Shown: positions 1-8,781 of the stretch, in pieces
How the letters are laid out: each line of letters opens with the position of its first letter
Numbering within the stretch: the stretch's first letter is position 1
Notes under the pieces: generated by a model
Database searches by the model: none
What the model was told of the DNA's origin: nothing
Seen by the model: only the letters and a program-made list of their open reading frames with translations
Source of the DNA: Candidatus Saganbacteria bacterium
GTDB lineage: Bacteria > Margulisbacteria > WOR-1 > O2-12-FULL-45-9 > XYB2-FULL-48-7
Length of the DNA: 46,572 nt
Assembly: GCA_016939335.1 (NCBI GenBank)
Contig: JAFGHC010000037.1
Coordinates: 1-46,572, forward strand
Direction of reading: 5' to 3'
Made by a program: the position numbers and the translations under genes

Positions 1-3
1 CAT
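1..3 (-). CDS. Start codon of a gene that runs off the left edge
   Basis: The first three bases are the complement of an ATG. A perfect AGGAGG lies seven bases upstream on the minus strand (complement of 11-16). Spacing and strength are those of a real translation start, so a minus-strand gene begins here and continues outside the window. Its product cannot be seen. The repeated motifs just upstream suggest a transposase, but that is inference. Confidence 0.5.
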
Positions 4-41
4 TTTAAATCCTCCTGTATACATCAATAGGACAGAATCAG

Positions 42-80
42 TTTACACTATCTATCCCATTTACACAGAAGAATTTACAC
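42..80. repeat. Three TTTACAC motifs, probable insertion-sequence end
   Basis: TTTACAC occurs at 42-48, 60-66 and 74-80 in the same orientation. Clustered short motifs between a gene end and a strong ribosome site are typical of the ends of transposons such as the IS21, IS256 or IS481 families, where transposase binds. The neighbouring four-helix-bundle frame ends inside the last motif. The family is not identified. Confidence 0.35.
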
Positions 81-323
81 TACCGATTCCGCTAGAGAGC
101 GTCGGCTATAGCCGAGGAATCTTATATATTCTTTGATCGAGCCGCTGTAAAATCCTTCCACGAAATTAGCCACCGACGAACTGGACGCTCGGTCCAACTG
201 GTCAATGATATTGTATTGATTCTTTGGCAGAAGAGGCAGAATCTTCTGTTGGATCATTATTTCCATTGCATCAAGGTTTCGCCAAACTATCATTTTCCTA
301 TGCCCATAATCATTCCCATCCAT
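75..323 (-). pseudogene. Four-helix-bundle (S23/23S rRNA intervening-sequence) protein, 3'-truncated
   Basis: The 82-residue product matches the N-terminal two thirds of the four-helix-bundle family: an IVW segment near the start, a central ANFVEGF segment, and KEYIRFLGYSRRSLAE, which is very close to the family consensus. The family normally continues for another 30-40 residues after SLAE. Here the frame stops four residues later, inside TTTACAC repeats that look like an insertion-sequence end, so the gene has probably lost its 3' part. The family is small, structural and often encoded within 23S rRNA intervening sequences; its cellular role is poorly known. The start could be the annotated ATG or the internal ATG at MIVW, which has AGGAAA before it. 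It could still be expressed as a shortened protein. Confidence 0.6.
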
Positions 324-430
324 CCCATGCCCTCCCTTGCCATTTCTTGCCCTCTCCCTCGTTCCCGCCCTTTCTTGCCCTTATTTGCCCTCTTCCTCAT
401 TCCCGCCCTCATGTGCCCTTACTTGCCTTC
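300..430. repeat. Pyrimidine-rich degenerate tandem repeat (TTGCCCT-like)
   Basis: This stretch is built of TTGCCC and TTCCCGCCC words. Two units of about 32 bp, at 358-389 and 396-427, match at most positions and repeat with a 38 bp period. The minus strand is correspondingly G-rich with many GGG runs, directly upstream of and into the start of the four-helix-bundle frame. The overlapping plus-strand ORFs are translations of the repeat and are not believed to be genes. Confidence 0.6.
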
Positions 431-505
431 TTTCAGCAATCTTATTGCCACCATGTCTACGAAGGGAATTAAGAGAAAAACGACGGAATTCCGTCACTGG
501 AGAAG

Positions 506-570
506 AAAAAAAGCCGCCGAAGGACGGGCAACAGTGGGCCTGTTAACCACTGCGCCCGCCCAGCGGCGGC
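506..570 (-). terminator. Intrinsic terminator of the giant gene
   Basis: Immediately after the stop codon of the 2724-aa gene, the minus strand folds as nested stems GGCCGCC/GGCGGC, CGGGC/GCCCG and CAGTGG/CCACTG, then runs into seven T residues (complement of 506-512). The long stem and T-run make a strong rho-independent terminator. Confidence 0.8.
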
Positions 571-572
571 CT

Positions 573-3500
573 TTAAAGCTGGCTAAGTAATTTGAGCGCG
601 ACTTCTTCGATGTAAGCCGGGTTGTTCCAGTTGTCGGCGATATGACGGCGGCCGATCCGGTTGTAAAAGGCGACGTCTCCAGCCACTGATTTATAACCTT
701 TGACCAACGCTTTGAAGCGGTTCTTGAACTCATTTCTCGGTTCCTTGACCCCTCTGTCCAGATAGCCGGGCAGGATCACGTATTCCGCCAGCTTGTAAAC
801 TTCGCTGTCGATATCGACGGTATTGGCAAAAGCGAAAGCTTCCAGGTTCTCCAGGACGCCGAGGAGTTTGCGCTTGTCTTCGGCCGCGAAGTTCATCTGT
901 TTGATCAGCCCGATCAGTTCGTTGCATTCCGGCCGCAGTTTAGCCAGCTTTTGGCCAAGCTGAAAAGCCTGCCGCTTGTCCCAGCTGCTGTCGATCCGTT
1001 TTGCCTGCCATTCCCTGATCTCGTTATTCAGTCGGGTGATTTCTTCGGCCTTTTCTCCCGGAAGCAGCATTTTTTCGTAAGTCACAGAAGCCCGGCCATT
1101 AACCAGCATGGTGGCGGTCACGGTCCCTTGTTTATTGACCTTGTCGATCAGGGCCTGACGGGTGGCGATCTCCTGTGCGACCTTCCGGTTCCAGTCCGGT
1201 ACGCTGTTCAGGTCCTGCTCTTTAAGGGCAGGGATATATCCATCCCAGCCGATAATGGTCGTCTTGCGCTCAAGATAAGCGCGCTCTTCGTCGGGTTTTG
1301 ACGCTGCGTTCCAGAGCAGCGAGATCGCCGGGCCGCCGCCCAGGACATCCAGGAAGTAACCGGCGGCGCCGCCAAAAGCTTCCCAATTGGTGCCGTTGAG
1401 CTCGATGCCGATTTGCTTGATGATCGGATCAATGACCGCCTGATCGGCGCCGGCGGTAAGCCCGGAGGCGATCGCCAGATCGGCCACAAAGCGGTAAAGC
1501 GGGTGCTTGACGATCTTGCCGACCACGAGGTCGGTCGATTTCAGCGAGCCGATGAAGACGCCGAAGCCGGTGGCGACGCGGGCGACCGCTTCGGCTTTAT
1601 TGTCGCTGTGCGCGATATGATGGATGATCGCCACGGTCATCACGAAGCCGAGCGCTTTTTCGAAGACCTGGCAGCCATTGTAATATTTGGCGAACTTGGC
1701 CCGGTTCAGCGCTTTGGCGGAATTGATCTTGCCGTCCTTGACCAGCTTTTCATATTTGGCCCAGGCGGCGGCGGTCTTCGGGTTGAGCGGCTTGGGCTGG
1801 GCCGTGCCGACCTTCTCGCCGAAGACGTCGAGCAGCTTGTTAAAGCCGGCCTCAGCACTATGCGGGGCGGGAGCTGGAGCGGAAGAAATGATCGGCCGGG
1901 CCGGACCCTTGCCGCGGATGATTAGGTTTAGTATCTTTTGGACTTCCAGCAAGCGAGCCGAGCTTTGGCCGGCGGCATTGAAGATCCGGTGGACATCCGG
2001 GACACCCATATTCGGATTGAGATCGAAGATCTCGTAAGCCGCTTCGACCGCGTTTTTGCCGCCGCTGACCTGACCGAGGATGCTTACGGCGCCGTCTATC
2101 ACAGACGGCGTCGGAATAACCGGCGCAGCCGGCGGCGGCGTAACTGGTCTCGGCAGAAGCGTTGGTGAACTCGGCGTAGTCGGAGCTGGCGTCGGCTGAG
2201 GAGCCGGCTGAGGAGTCTTACCACGGATGAGCAAGTTCAGATTCCGTACGGTTTTCAGGACCTCAGGCAAATTCCCGTTTTCGTTGAGGAGACTGAGAGC
2301 ATGCTCAGAGGACATAGTAGGATTAAGCCTAAAGATGTCTTGAGCGGCTGTTAGCGGGTCCGCTGCTCCGCGCTTAACCTTATCGATGATCGCCTCGGCC
2401 GCTGACTGAGGAGCGGGAAGCGGTTGCGGAGCCGGAGTCAACTGTGGAGCCGACGCGTTGGTTGCCGGCGCCGGTGTGGGTGCAGTTGGTCGGATCATCC
2501 GAGGCGCCGGCGCCTCGGGAGCCGTGGCGATCGAAGCGCCACTTCTCAACGGCTTCGGCAACCTGACGTAAAACCGGCGAAAGACGCGAGTTGCGGCGCG
2601 CGCGTTAAATAATTTGGCCGGCAGGTTCCACACGCGGGTAGAACAGTAGGCCGCCTGGGTCTGGACGCTGTTCAGAAACTTATTAACGACAGCTTGACTG
2701 GCCCGGCTTGCCAGCTCCTGGGATAACTGTATTTTAGCGGCCTTTTTTGATCCCGGTAGAGCGTGGACCTCTTTCTTCCTGATGATCTTGGAGGCGAGAT
2801 TGACGGCGGCCTCGACCGGCTTTTCGAGTTGTAAAGCATCGGGGATGCTGGCTATCTTGCTGATCACGTTCTGGTGCTGGAGATAGAATGCCCTGACGAC
2901 CTGTGACGGTTTGATTTCGATGACCTCAACCCCTTCGCTGATCGAACCAAACCTGAGCTTGACCGGTTTATCGCCGCTTCTGGCCAGTTCAACCATTTTC
3001 TCCAGCAGGCTGGTGACCCGGGCGAGGTCCTGGTTTTGGAGAAGCTCGGCGCCGCCCAGCGTCACTCCTTCGACCGCCAGGTCTTCGGCATTCCAGATCA
3101 CATCGACCAAGTTGTTGCCGCGGCGGTAGGGGAGCAGATCCTTGACCCGGCTGGCCAGACCGCGCTTAGGAAGAGCGATCTCGGTGCCATCATCGGCAAA
3201 GACTTCAAAATTGACCCGTGTGCCCGCTTTGCCGTGCGCGGTGTATTTGTCAGCCATCAGCCGGGCGGGGAGCTTTCTCTGCTGTTGCTTGGTGGCTTTC
3301 TTTAAGGTCTTTTTAGGTTTTTCAGCGTTCTTTTTCGTTCTGCCCAGCAGATTGTTAACTTCCGTCTGGGCCTGTTGGACCTCGGCCCCTTTGGCCGCGA
3401 TCTCCCCTGCGGAAGCCTTTTGATTCATTAAGTCGTTCATTTCCGTAAGCCGCTGGCCAAGTTCCGCCATACTGGCCGGCAGTTTGGTCATAACAGCTTC

Positions 3501-6500
3501 CAGCCTGGCGATCCGCGCCCCGATAGCCTTATCGTATTTGCCGAGCGAGGTGTGCTCGGCTATCACGTAGCGGGCGCGCTTGATGCTTCTCCAGCTCATT
3601 TGCGTCAGGCGATGCAGCCCTCTGAAGGCAAACCAGGCGAACATCATCTGTATTGCGGCACTACCCTTGTTGCCCTGTTTGTATTTTTCGACCGCCGAGG
3701 CAATTAGTGCGGGCGGGAAAAGTTCGAAAGCTTTGAACATGGCCAGAGTGTTCATCTGCTGCCAGAAGAGTTCGACCGCGTCGCCATGCCGGCCTTCGGC
3801 CAGAGCTTTACCAATGCTCCGGAGGAAGCCGGCCTGCAAACCTATCATAATTTCCGGATGCATAAAGAGATGAAGGTGGATCAATTCGGTGACGGAATGG
3901 CTAAGGGCCGCGAACGCCCCTTCTTCGTGCCGGGCCCCATAAACGAAAAAGCCGGGCTGTTTGGGCGGGGCGATAAAGTTTTCAACGACCAGCGTGCGTC
4001 CGGATTTTAGTTCCTGCCGGTAACGCTGGAGGAAGCGGCTGGAAACGACTTTTGATTCGTCTTCGCCTTTGGCTCGGACGGTCATCATCGGCAGGAAGAC
4101 CCGGGAGAGAATATAGAGGGCCCGGCGGACCCGGTCAAAGCCGCCCGTCAGTCCGATCGTTTCAAAAGAGACACGCTCTCCCCGATAATCGGCCAGCAGG
4201 CGGGCGAACTGTTCCAGGCTGGCCATCCCTTTATCAATAGACTCTTTATCTTTACCCATTCGGAAGACATTAAATATGTCGTTCACCTGTTCCAGGATCG
4301 GTTTGCGGCTTTCTTCGGGAAGGTTCTGGACGGTCTCCAGCATCTTTTTGCCAAGGAAGTTGACCTGGGCGGCGGTATACACGTGATTGTGTTTTAATGT
4401 GGCCCCGGCGCCCGGCACGAACTGTTCGCTCTGGTAAAGGAAAATGTTCAGGGCGCGGTTCCACTTCCCGGGTTCCATCATGTCCTGCTGGAGGAAAATG
4501 CTGAACACCGTGTCAGCTTCCGGCAGGGGGAGGGCCTTTTTCGCGGCGCGGGAGACGGGATTGCTGTCGCTGACGGCATAATTGCTCAACGCTCTCATGA
4601 TCAGGAGCTTGGCCCAGGCGGCCTTCTCGTCAATAACGTCTTCAAACCCGAGGTTGAGCGAGAAAGAGAATTCGGGATGTTCGGCCAGATAGGCTCTCAT
4701 GAACTTCTCCGGTTCGGCTGTGGCTTCCTGGCCGATCTTGCTTTCCGGTTTTTCGTTCGGCTGCCCGAAGAAGGCGGCGGTCTTGGAACCGCGCAGGTAC
4801 GATCTGTAGGGGGAATCGAGCAGCGCCCGCACGAATTTATGGTCGATCTCATAGCTTTCCGGACCCACAATGGCCGGATAGGGAAGCCCCAGATCTTCCT
4901 TCATCAGCATAATATCCTGGCTGATGATCATCTGGAATTGTTTCTGCGCGCCGGAGAGCGGGATCTTGAAAGTGCTGCGGCCGACGCCGGAGAGCCGGTT
5001 CCAGACGGTTTTGTCTTTCAGTTCGAAAGAGCGGGCCAGCATATCGCCTTCTATCGGCTGGAATTTCCTCAACGAGAGCTGGTAAACGCCGTTAAGGAAT
5101 TGCAGGGCGTCGGAGATCACTTTGACCTCGGGATCACCGGCCGGCCGGCCAAACGCTTGGTGGTTGATCCCGGTCGGCGTAGCGACCTCTTTGTCCCCTA
5201 GAATAATGCCGCGGCCCTTCAAAACCTGCCCGGCGATGATCATGTATTGGAAGCGGTCGCCGTATTTCTGGACCAGGTGGCTGCCGAGCCGCATCAGGAA
5301 TTCGCCGGAAATGCCGGCGTGGATATCAAGAGGGATGTCGCCAGTGGATGTCCGCGGCAGTTCCCGCCAGAAGTCGTAATGGAGTTCGTCGCTCAGGTAG
5401 GCCAGGACCGCGACCGCCGGATGGTTGAGGACAATGCCGTAGAGCCCCTGTTCGGAATTTATTTTGGTCCGGCCGACCAGGGGAACGTCGTTAAGCAGGG
5501 ATTTGTCCCAGAGATCGGGGGGGGCCGGCGCTAAGGCCCCGGCGCCGAGTTTATCCTCTACATTCTGTTTCTGGTACTGGTTGCCGGCCAAGGCAAAGAT
5601 CGAGGCCTGCAGTAGCGCCGGCGTCAGGACGTAGGTTTCCGAGCTCGGCAAGGTCAACTGCGCCAGCATCGCCTTCAGGTCCTGATTGCTGAGCTTGGGC
5701 AGTTCGCTGAGGAGGAGTTTGACCCGGCTGGCGACCATGTAAAGGAACTGGCCGTTGACATCGGCGCCGAACAGCTTTCTGCCTTCTTTGATGAAGAACT
5801 TGGCCAGTTCGAGCCGGGCTTTGGCTTTATCAAGGTTTTCCTGGAACGACTGGAATTTCTTTTTCTGTTCCGATGCGCCGGCCGCGACCTTGCTGCGGTA
5901 TTCGGATATCCGTTCACTGGCTTCAATCGTCTGTTCCACGGAAGCGCCAAAGAGGTTCTCATCGGCGTCATCGGCGTTGCTGTTTGCCTCAGCCACCTGC
6001 TTCTTCAGGTTTTTCCGCGCTTTCTCCAGCTCTTTCTCGTTCTTTTCGACGTCTGCGTGGAATTTGCTGACGATCTCCTCGTCCTTGCGGCCGGCCTGCA
6101 GCAACTGGTAGGCCAGACTCAAGACATTCTGAATGTCCTCCTGTGAGAGGGTATTGATATCGGCGACCTTGCCGCTATTGACGCACAACGCGGCCAATTG
6201 CAGGGCAAGCTTCTCGATCTGCATGCTCTGGATATCCCCTTCCGAAACGAAGGTGAGCGAATTTTCGATCGCGCCGGTCAGTTTGCCTTTCTTGGTCAGT
6301 TTTTCATCCTGCTGTTCGGTCGTATAGGAAATTTCCCAGAAAGCGCGCAGGATATTTTGTTCCTTGTCGCTCAACTTGGCCAGTTCGCCGGAGCGGAAAT
6401 AATAGAAGTGCGGTTCCTTTTTGACCGGGTCATAGATGAAAACGATCTGGGCCTTCTCCTCTGTTGTCCGGTCAAAGAACTTCTTGATCTCCTCCGGCTT

Positions 6501-8747
6501 GAGCCCGGTCTTGCCGGCCAGCACCTGTAAGAGCGGGGCCAGGGAATTGCCGATCGTGCCGCCTGGCAGGTTGCCTTTGACCAGCGCTTCCGCGTCGGAC
6601 CGGTAATTGCCAGGCAAGGCCTCGGTCCGGAGCGAGATCAGGCGAACCAGGCCGTCGGAAAAATGCAGCTGACCGTCAATCTTACCGCGCAGGCGGGGCA
6701 GGGGGAGCGGGAAGTAATCGAGCGCGGCCGCCAGTTCGGTCCGCCGGTTTGACCAGAAAAGCTTGCCTTTTTCTTCAGCCAGTGCATCGAAGACGGTTTC
6801 CGCCGCCTTTTTTGCTTCTTCATCGCCTTCGCTCTCTTCCGGCAGGCGGTACTCGGCGATCTTCTTGCCGGCAAAATTGCTGAACTGGACCAGGTTGCCG
6901 AAATCGGACGTCGAACCGAATTGCAGAGTGATATATTCGGCGGGCAGGCCGGTGCGGAAGGGGGAGCGGGCGAATTCGAACAGGGCGGTAATGATGTCCG
7001 CCGGTTTGGTCTTGGCCGGGTCTTTCGGCTTGAGATGGAAAGCGTTCTGGCTCTCGTCCGAGAAAATGAGTTTTACGTCCTCGCGGTTGATAGTAAAAGT
7101 TGCGGAGCTTACCCGGAGCAAATTGTCTTTCCGGGCGGCCAGGGCTTTCTTGGTCAGCTCATCAATTTTCGGATTTGCTAGGTTCTGTTCGACGAGCTTG
7201 ACCAGTCCGGCGGACAGTTCCTTGAAGGCCTTTTCATTGACGAGCAGGTCGAGCACCAGCTGGCTGTCTTTCAGGTATTTTTCGTACTCTTTCATGTCCA
7301 GGCCCAGGTTGGCGAGCGTTGTGTAGAGATATGAAATATCTTCCTTCAGGTTCTTGACCGCGGCATGCAGGCGGACGGCGGCCTCCAGCAGGGCCTTGTC
7401 GTCTCCCGCCTCGCCCTTGCGCATCTCGGCAAAAGTAACCTGGGTCAGGGCCTCAAAGGGGGCCAGGGCCTGGCGGAAAGCCTTGATCTTGGCCTTGCCG
7501 GTGTTCTGGTAGACAGCTTTCATCCTGGGCGATTCGGCCGACGGGGCGATCAGCTGGTAGCCAAGCTTGGTCAGTTCGGCGCCGGCAGCAGCTTTACCTG
7601 AAGTGTTCAACTTCTGGATCAGGTCGAGTTCCTTCAGGCCGATGACTAGTTTGGAGCCGTTTTTAAACTCCACGGTTACCGCTTCGCCGGCCAAAGTGAC
7701 CTTGTCCAGCGCCTCGGCCGGTTTGCCGAGGAGAGTGGCCAAGTCCGCTTTCGCTGCCTGTACCGCCTTTGATTCGAGCGCGTCTTTCAGGTCGTTGTGG
7801 GCGGCGGAGGTATATTTATCATAAACAAAGATCTGGCCGCCTTTTTTAAGGGCCGGAGCTGAGTTCTCGGTCTTGGTCACCTGGAGCGAATCAAGATCGA
7901 TCCCCTGGTTTTCCAGGGTGCGGATACGCTTGGTGGCCTGGTCGTCCGGCGCGGTCGTTGTATAACCGAGGCGGGCCAACTCCTGCATTTGCCCCGCCAG
8001 CACGGCGATGTCCGCTTCGGCCGCTTTTTCCGCCCCCGTGGCGGCCGCGTCCTTGATGTCGGCCAGTTTGCGTTTCATACTGGCCAGGATCTTCACTTCG
8101 TCGACGTTAAGGCTGACGTTGGCGCCGCTCGCCAGTTTGGCCTCGATCTTGCCGGCGGCCGTTTTTTTCAATTCCACGACGTTTTGGCCGAAGAGTTTTG
8201 CCAACGAGGGTTTTGCGGCCTCGAACGCGCCCGCCTGCAGGGCATCGGCCAGATCATTCAGTTCCTCTTCGCTCATGCTGTTGATCGATAGGATCTGGCC
8301 GTCTTTCTTGATGGAAAGAAAGCGGTTGTCCGATACTTCCAGACGGAGGCGTCCGGTTTTAAAAGCGAGATAATCGGCCAGTATTTTGCGCAGTTTAGGA
8401 TTATTGGCGATAAGCTCGGCCAGCTCTTTGCCGGTCAGTTTATCGGCCTGTTCCCGGAAATCGGCGCTCTCGCCGAGCAGGAAGCGGGTCAGGCGGGTAA
8501 AGAAGTCGAGCTTCTTGCCAGTTAGAGCAGAGAAAGCCGGGGTAGGCAGTTTGCCGTTGATCGTTCCGATGTAGAGGGCAAGCTCGCCGCCGGCGACTTC
8601 GAACTCTGTAGTGATGTCCCGGAGGTCGTTTTCGAGCAGCGAGGCCAGATCGGGTTCAATATTCCCCCTGACGGGCGCCGGCGCGGGCTGGTTGGCCGCG
8701 TTCGCGTTGCTGAAACCAAGATAGTTATAATTATAAATTCCTGTCAT
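573..8747 (-). CDS. Giant protein of unknown function, 2724 aa
   Basis: One uninterrupted frame of 2724 codons; I do not recognise the family. No signal peptide is visible at the N-terminus (MTGIYNYNY). Residues about 140-290 and 297-430 look like two diverged copies of one module, each with KK-GQI near its start, a LADAL/LKDAL helix and a GAE...LGY...AP segment. Charged helical stretches suitable for coiled coil lie near 890-930 and 955-985. A Lys-rich segment lies near 1800-1830. Pro/Ala-rich linkers begin near 2075 and separate two related units of about 50 aa (each with a LNP core and ending LLIRGK or LIIRGK). Hydrophobic helices follow near 2360-2480. The start has only a weak GAGAAGAG upstream and lies 34 bp after the 974-aa gene, so the two are probably cotranscribed. 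A strong terminator follows. A structural or scaffold role is possible, but nothing shows a catalytic site. Confidence 0.75.
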   Translation of the reverse strand: MTGIYNYNYLGFSNANAANQPAPAPVRGNIEPDLASLLENDLRDITTEFEVAGGELALYIGTINGKLPTPAFSALTGKKLDFFTRLTRFLLGESADFREQADKLTGKELAELIANNPKLRKILADYLAFKTGRLRLEVSDNRFLSIKKDGQILSINSMSEEELNDLADALQAGAFEAAKPSLAKLFGQNVVELKKTAAGKIEAKLASGANVSLNVDEVKILASMKRKLADIKDAAATGAEKAAEADIAVLAGQMQELARLGYTTTAPDDQATKRIRTLENQGIDLDSLQVTKTENSAPALKKGGQIFVYDKYTSAAHNDLKDALESKAVQAAKADLATLLGKPAEALDKVTLAGEAVTVEFKNGSKLVIGLKELDLIQKLNTSGKAAAGAELTKLGYQLIAPSAESPRMKAVYQNTGKAKIKAFRQALAPFEALTQVTFAEMRKGEAGDDKALLEAAVRLHAAVKNLKEDISYLYTTLANLGLDMKEYEKYLKDSQLVLDLLVNEKAFKELSAGLVKLVEQNLANPKIDELTKKALAARKDNLLRVSSATFTINREDVKLIFSDESQNAFHLKPKDPAKTKPADIITALFEFARSPFRTGLPAEYITLQFGSTSDFGNLVQFSNFAGKKIAEYRLPEESEGDEEAKKAAETVFDALAEEKGKLFWSNRRTELAAALDYFPLPLPRLRGKIDGQLHFSDGLVRLISLRTEALPGNYRSDAEALVKGNLPGGTIGNSLAPLLQVLAGKTGLKPEEIKKFFDRTTEEKAQIVFIYDPVKKEPHFYYFRSGELAKLSDKEQNILRAFWEISYTTEQQDEKLTKKGKLTGAIENSLTFVSEGDIQSMQIEKLALQLAALCVNSGKVADINTLSQEDIQNVLSLAYQLLQAGRKDEEIVSKFHADVEKNEKELEKARKNLKKQVAEANSNADDADENLFGASVEQTIEASERISEYRSKVAAGASEQKKKFQSFQENLDKAKARLELAKFFIKEGRKLFGADVNGQFLYMVASRVKLLLSELPKLSNQDLKAMLAQLTLPSSETYVLTPALLQASIFALAGNQYQKQNVEDKLGAGALAPAPPDLWDKSLLNDVPLVGRTKINSEQGLYGIVLNHPAVAVLAYLSDELHYDFWRELPRTSTGDIPLDIHAGISGEFLMRLGSHLVQKYGDRFQYMIIAGQVLKGRGIILGDKEVATPTGINHQAFGRPAGDPEVKVISDALQFLNGVYQLSLRKFQPIEGDMLARSFELKDKTVWNRLSGVGRSTFKIPLSGAQKQFQMIISQDIMLMKEDLGLPYPAIVGPESYEIDHKFVRALLDSPYRSYLRGSKTAAFFGQPNEKPESKIGQEATAEPEKFMRAYLAEHPEFSFSLNLGFEDVIDEKAAWAKLLIMRALSNYAVSDSNPVSRAAKKALPLPEADTVFSIFLQQDMMEPGKWNRALNIFLYQSEQFVPGAGATLKHNHVYTAAQVNFLGKKMLETVQNLPEESRKPILEQVNDIFNVFRMGKDKESIDKGMASLEQFARLLADYRGERVSFETIGLTGGFDRVRRALYILSRVFLPMMTVRAKGEDESKVVSSRFLQRYRQELKSGRTLVVENFIAPPKQPGFFVYGARHEEGAFAALSHSVTELIHLHLFMHPEIMIGLQAGFLRSIGKALAEGRHGDAVELFWQQMNTLAMFKAFELFPPALIASAVEKYKQGNKGSAAIQMMFAWFAFRGLHRLTQMSWRSIKRARYVIAEHTSLGKYDKAIGARIARLEAVMTKLPASMAELGQRLTEMNDLMNQKASAGEIAAKGAEVQQAQTEVNNLLGRTKKNAEKPKKTLKKATKQQQRKLPARLMADKYTAHGKAGTRVNFEVFADDGTEIALPKRGLASRVKDLLPYRRGNNLVDVIWNAEDLAVEGVTLGGAELLQNQDLARVTSLLEKMVELARSGDKPVKLRFGSISEGVEVIEIKPSQVVRAFYLQHQNVISKIASIPDALQLEKPVEAAVNLASKIIRKKEVHALPGSKKAAKIQLSQELASRASQAVVNKFLNSVQTQAAYCSTRVWNLPAKLFNARAATRVFRRFYVRLPKPLRSGASIATAPEAPAPRMIRPTAPTPAPATNASAPQLTPAPQPLPAPQSAAEAIIDKVKRGAADPLTAAQDIFRLNPTMSSEHALSLLNENGNLPEVLKTVRNLNLLIRGKTPQPAPQPTPAPTTPSSPTLLPRPVTPPPAAPVIPTPSVIDGAVSILGQVSGGKNAVEAAYEIFDLNPNMGVPDVHRIFNAAGQSSARLLEVQKILNLIIRGKGPARPIISSAPAPAPHSAEAGFNKLLDVFGEKVGTAQPKPLNPKTAAAWAKYEKLVKDGKINSAKALNRAKFAKYYNGCQVFEKALGFVMTVAIIHHIAHSDNKAEAVARVATGFGVFIGSLKSTDLVVGKIVKHPLYRFVADLAIASGLTAGADQAVIDPIIKQIGIELNGTNWEAFGGAAGYFLDVLGGGPAISLLWNAASKPDEERAYLERKTTIIGWDGYIPALKEQDLNSVPDWNRKVAQEIATRQALIDKVNKQGTVTATMLVNGRASVTYEKMLLPGEKAEEITRLNNEIREWQAKRIDSSWDKRQAFQLGQKLAKLRPECNELIGLIKQMNFAAEDKRKLLGVLENLEAFAFANTVDIDSEVYKLAEYVILPGYLDRGVKEPRNEFKNRFKALVKGYKSVAGDVAFYNRIGRRHIADNWNNPAYIEEVALKLLSQL

Positions 8748-8781
8748 TGTTCAGTGCTCTTCTCGGGCGCTTTCGGGAGAA

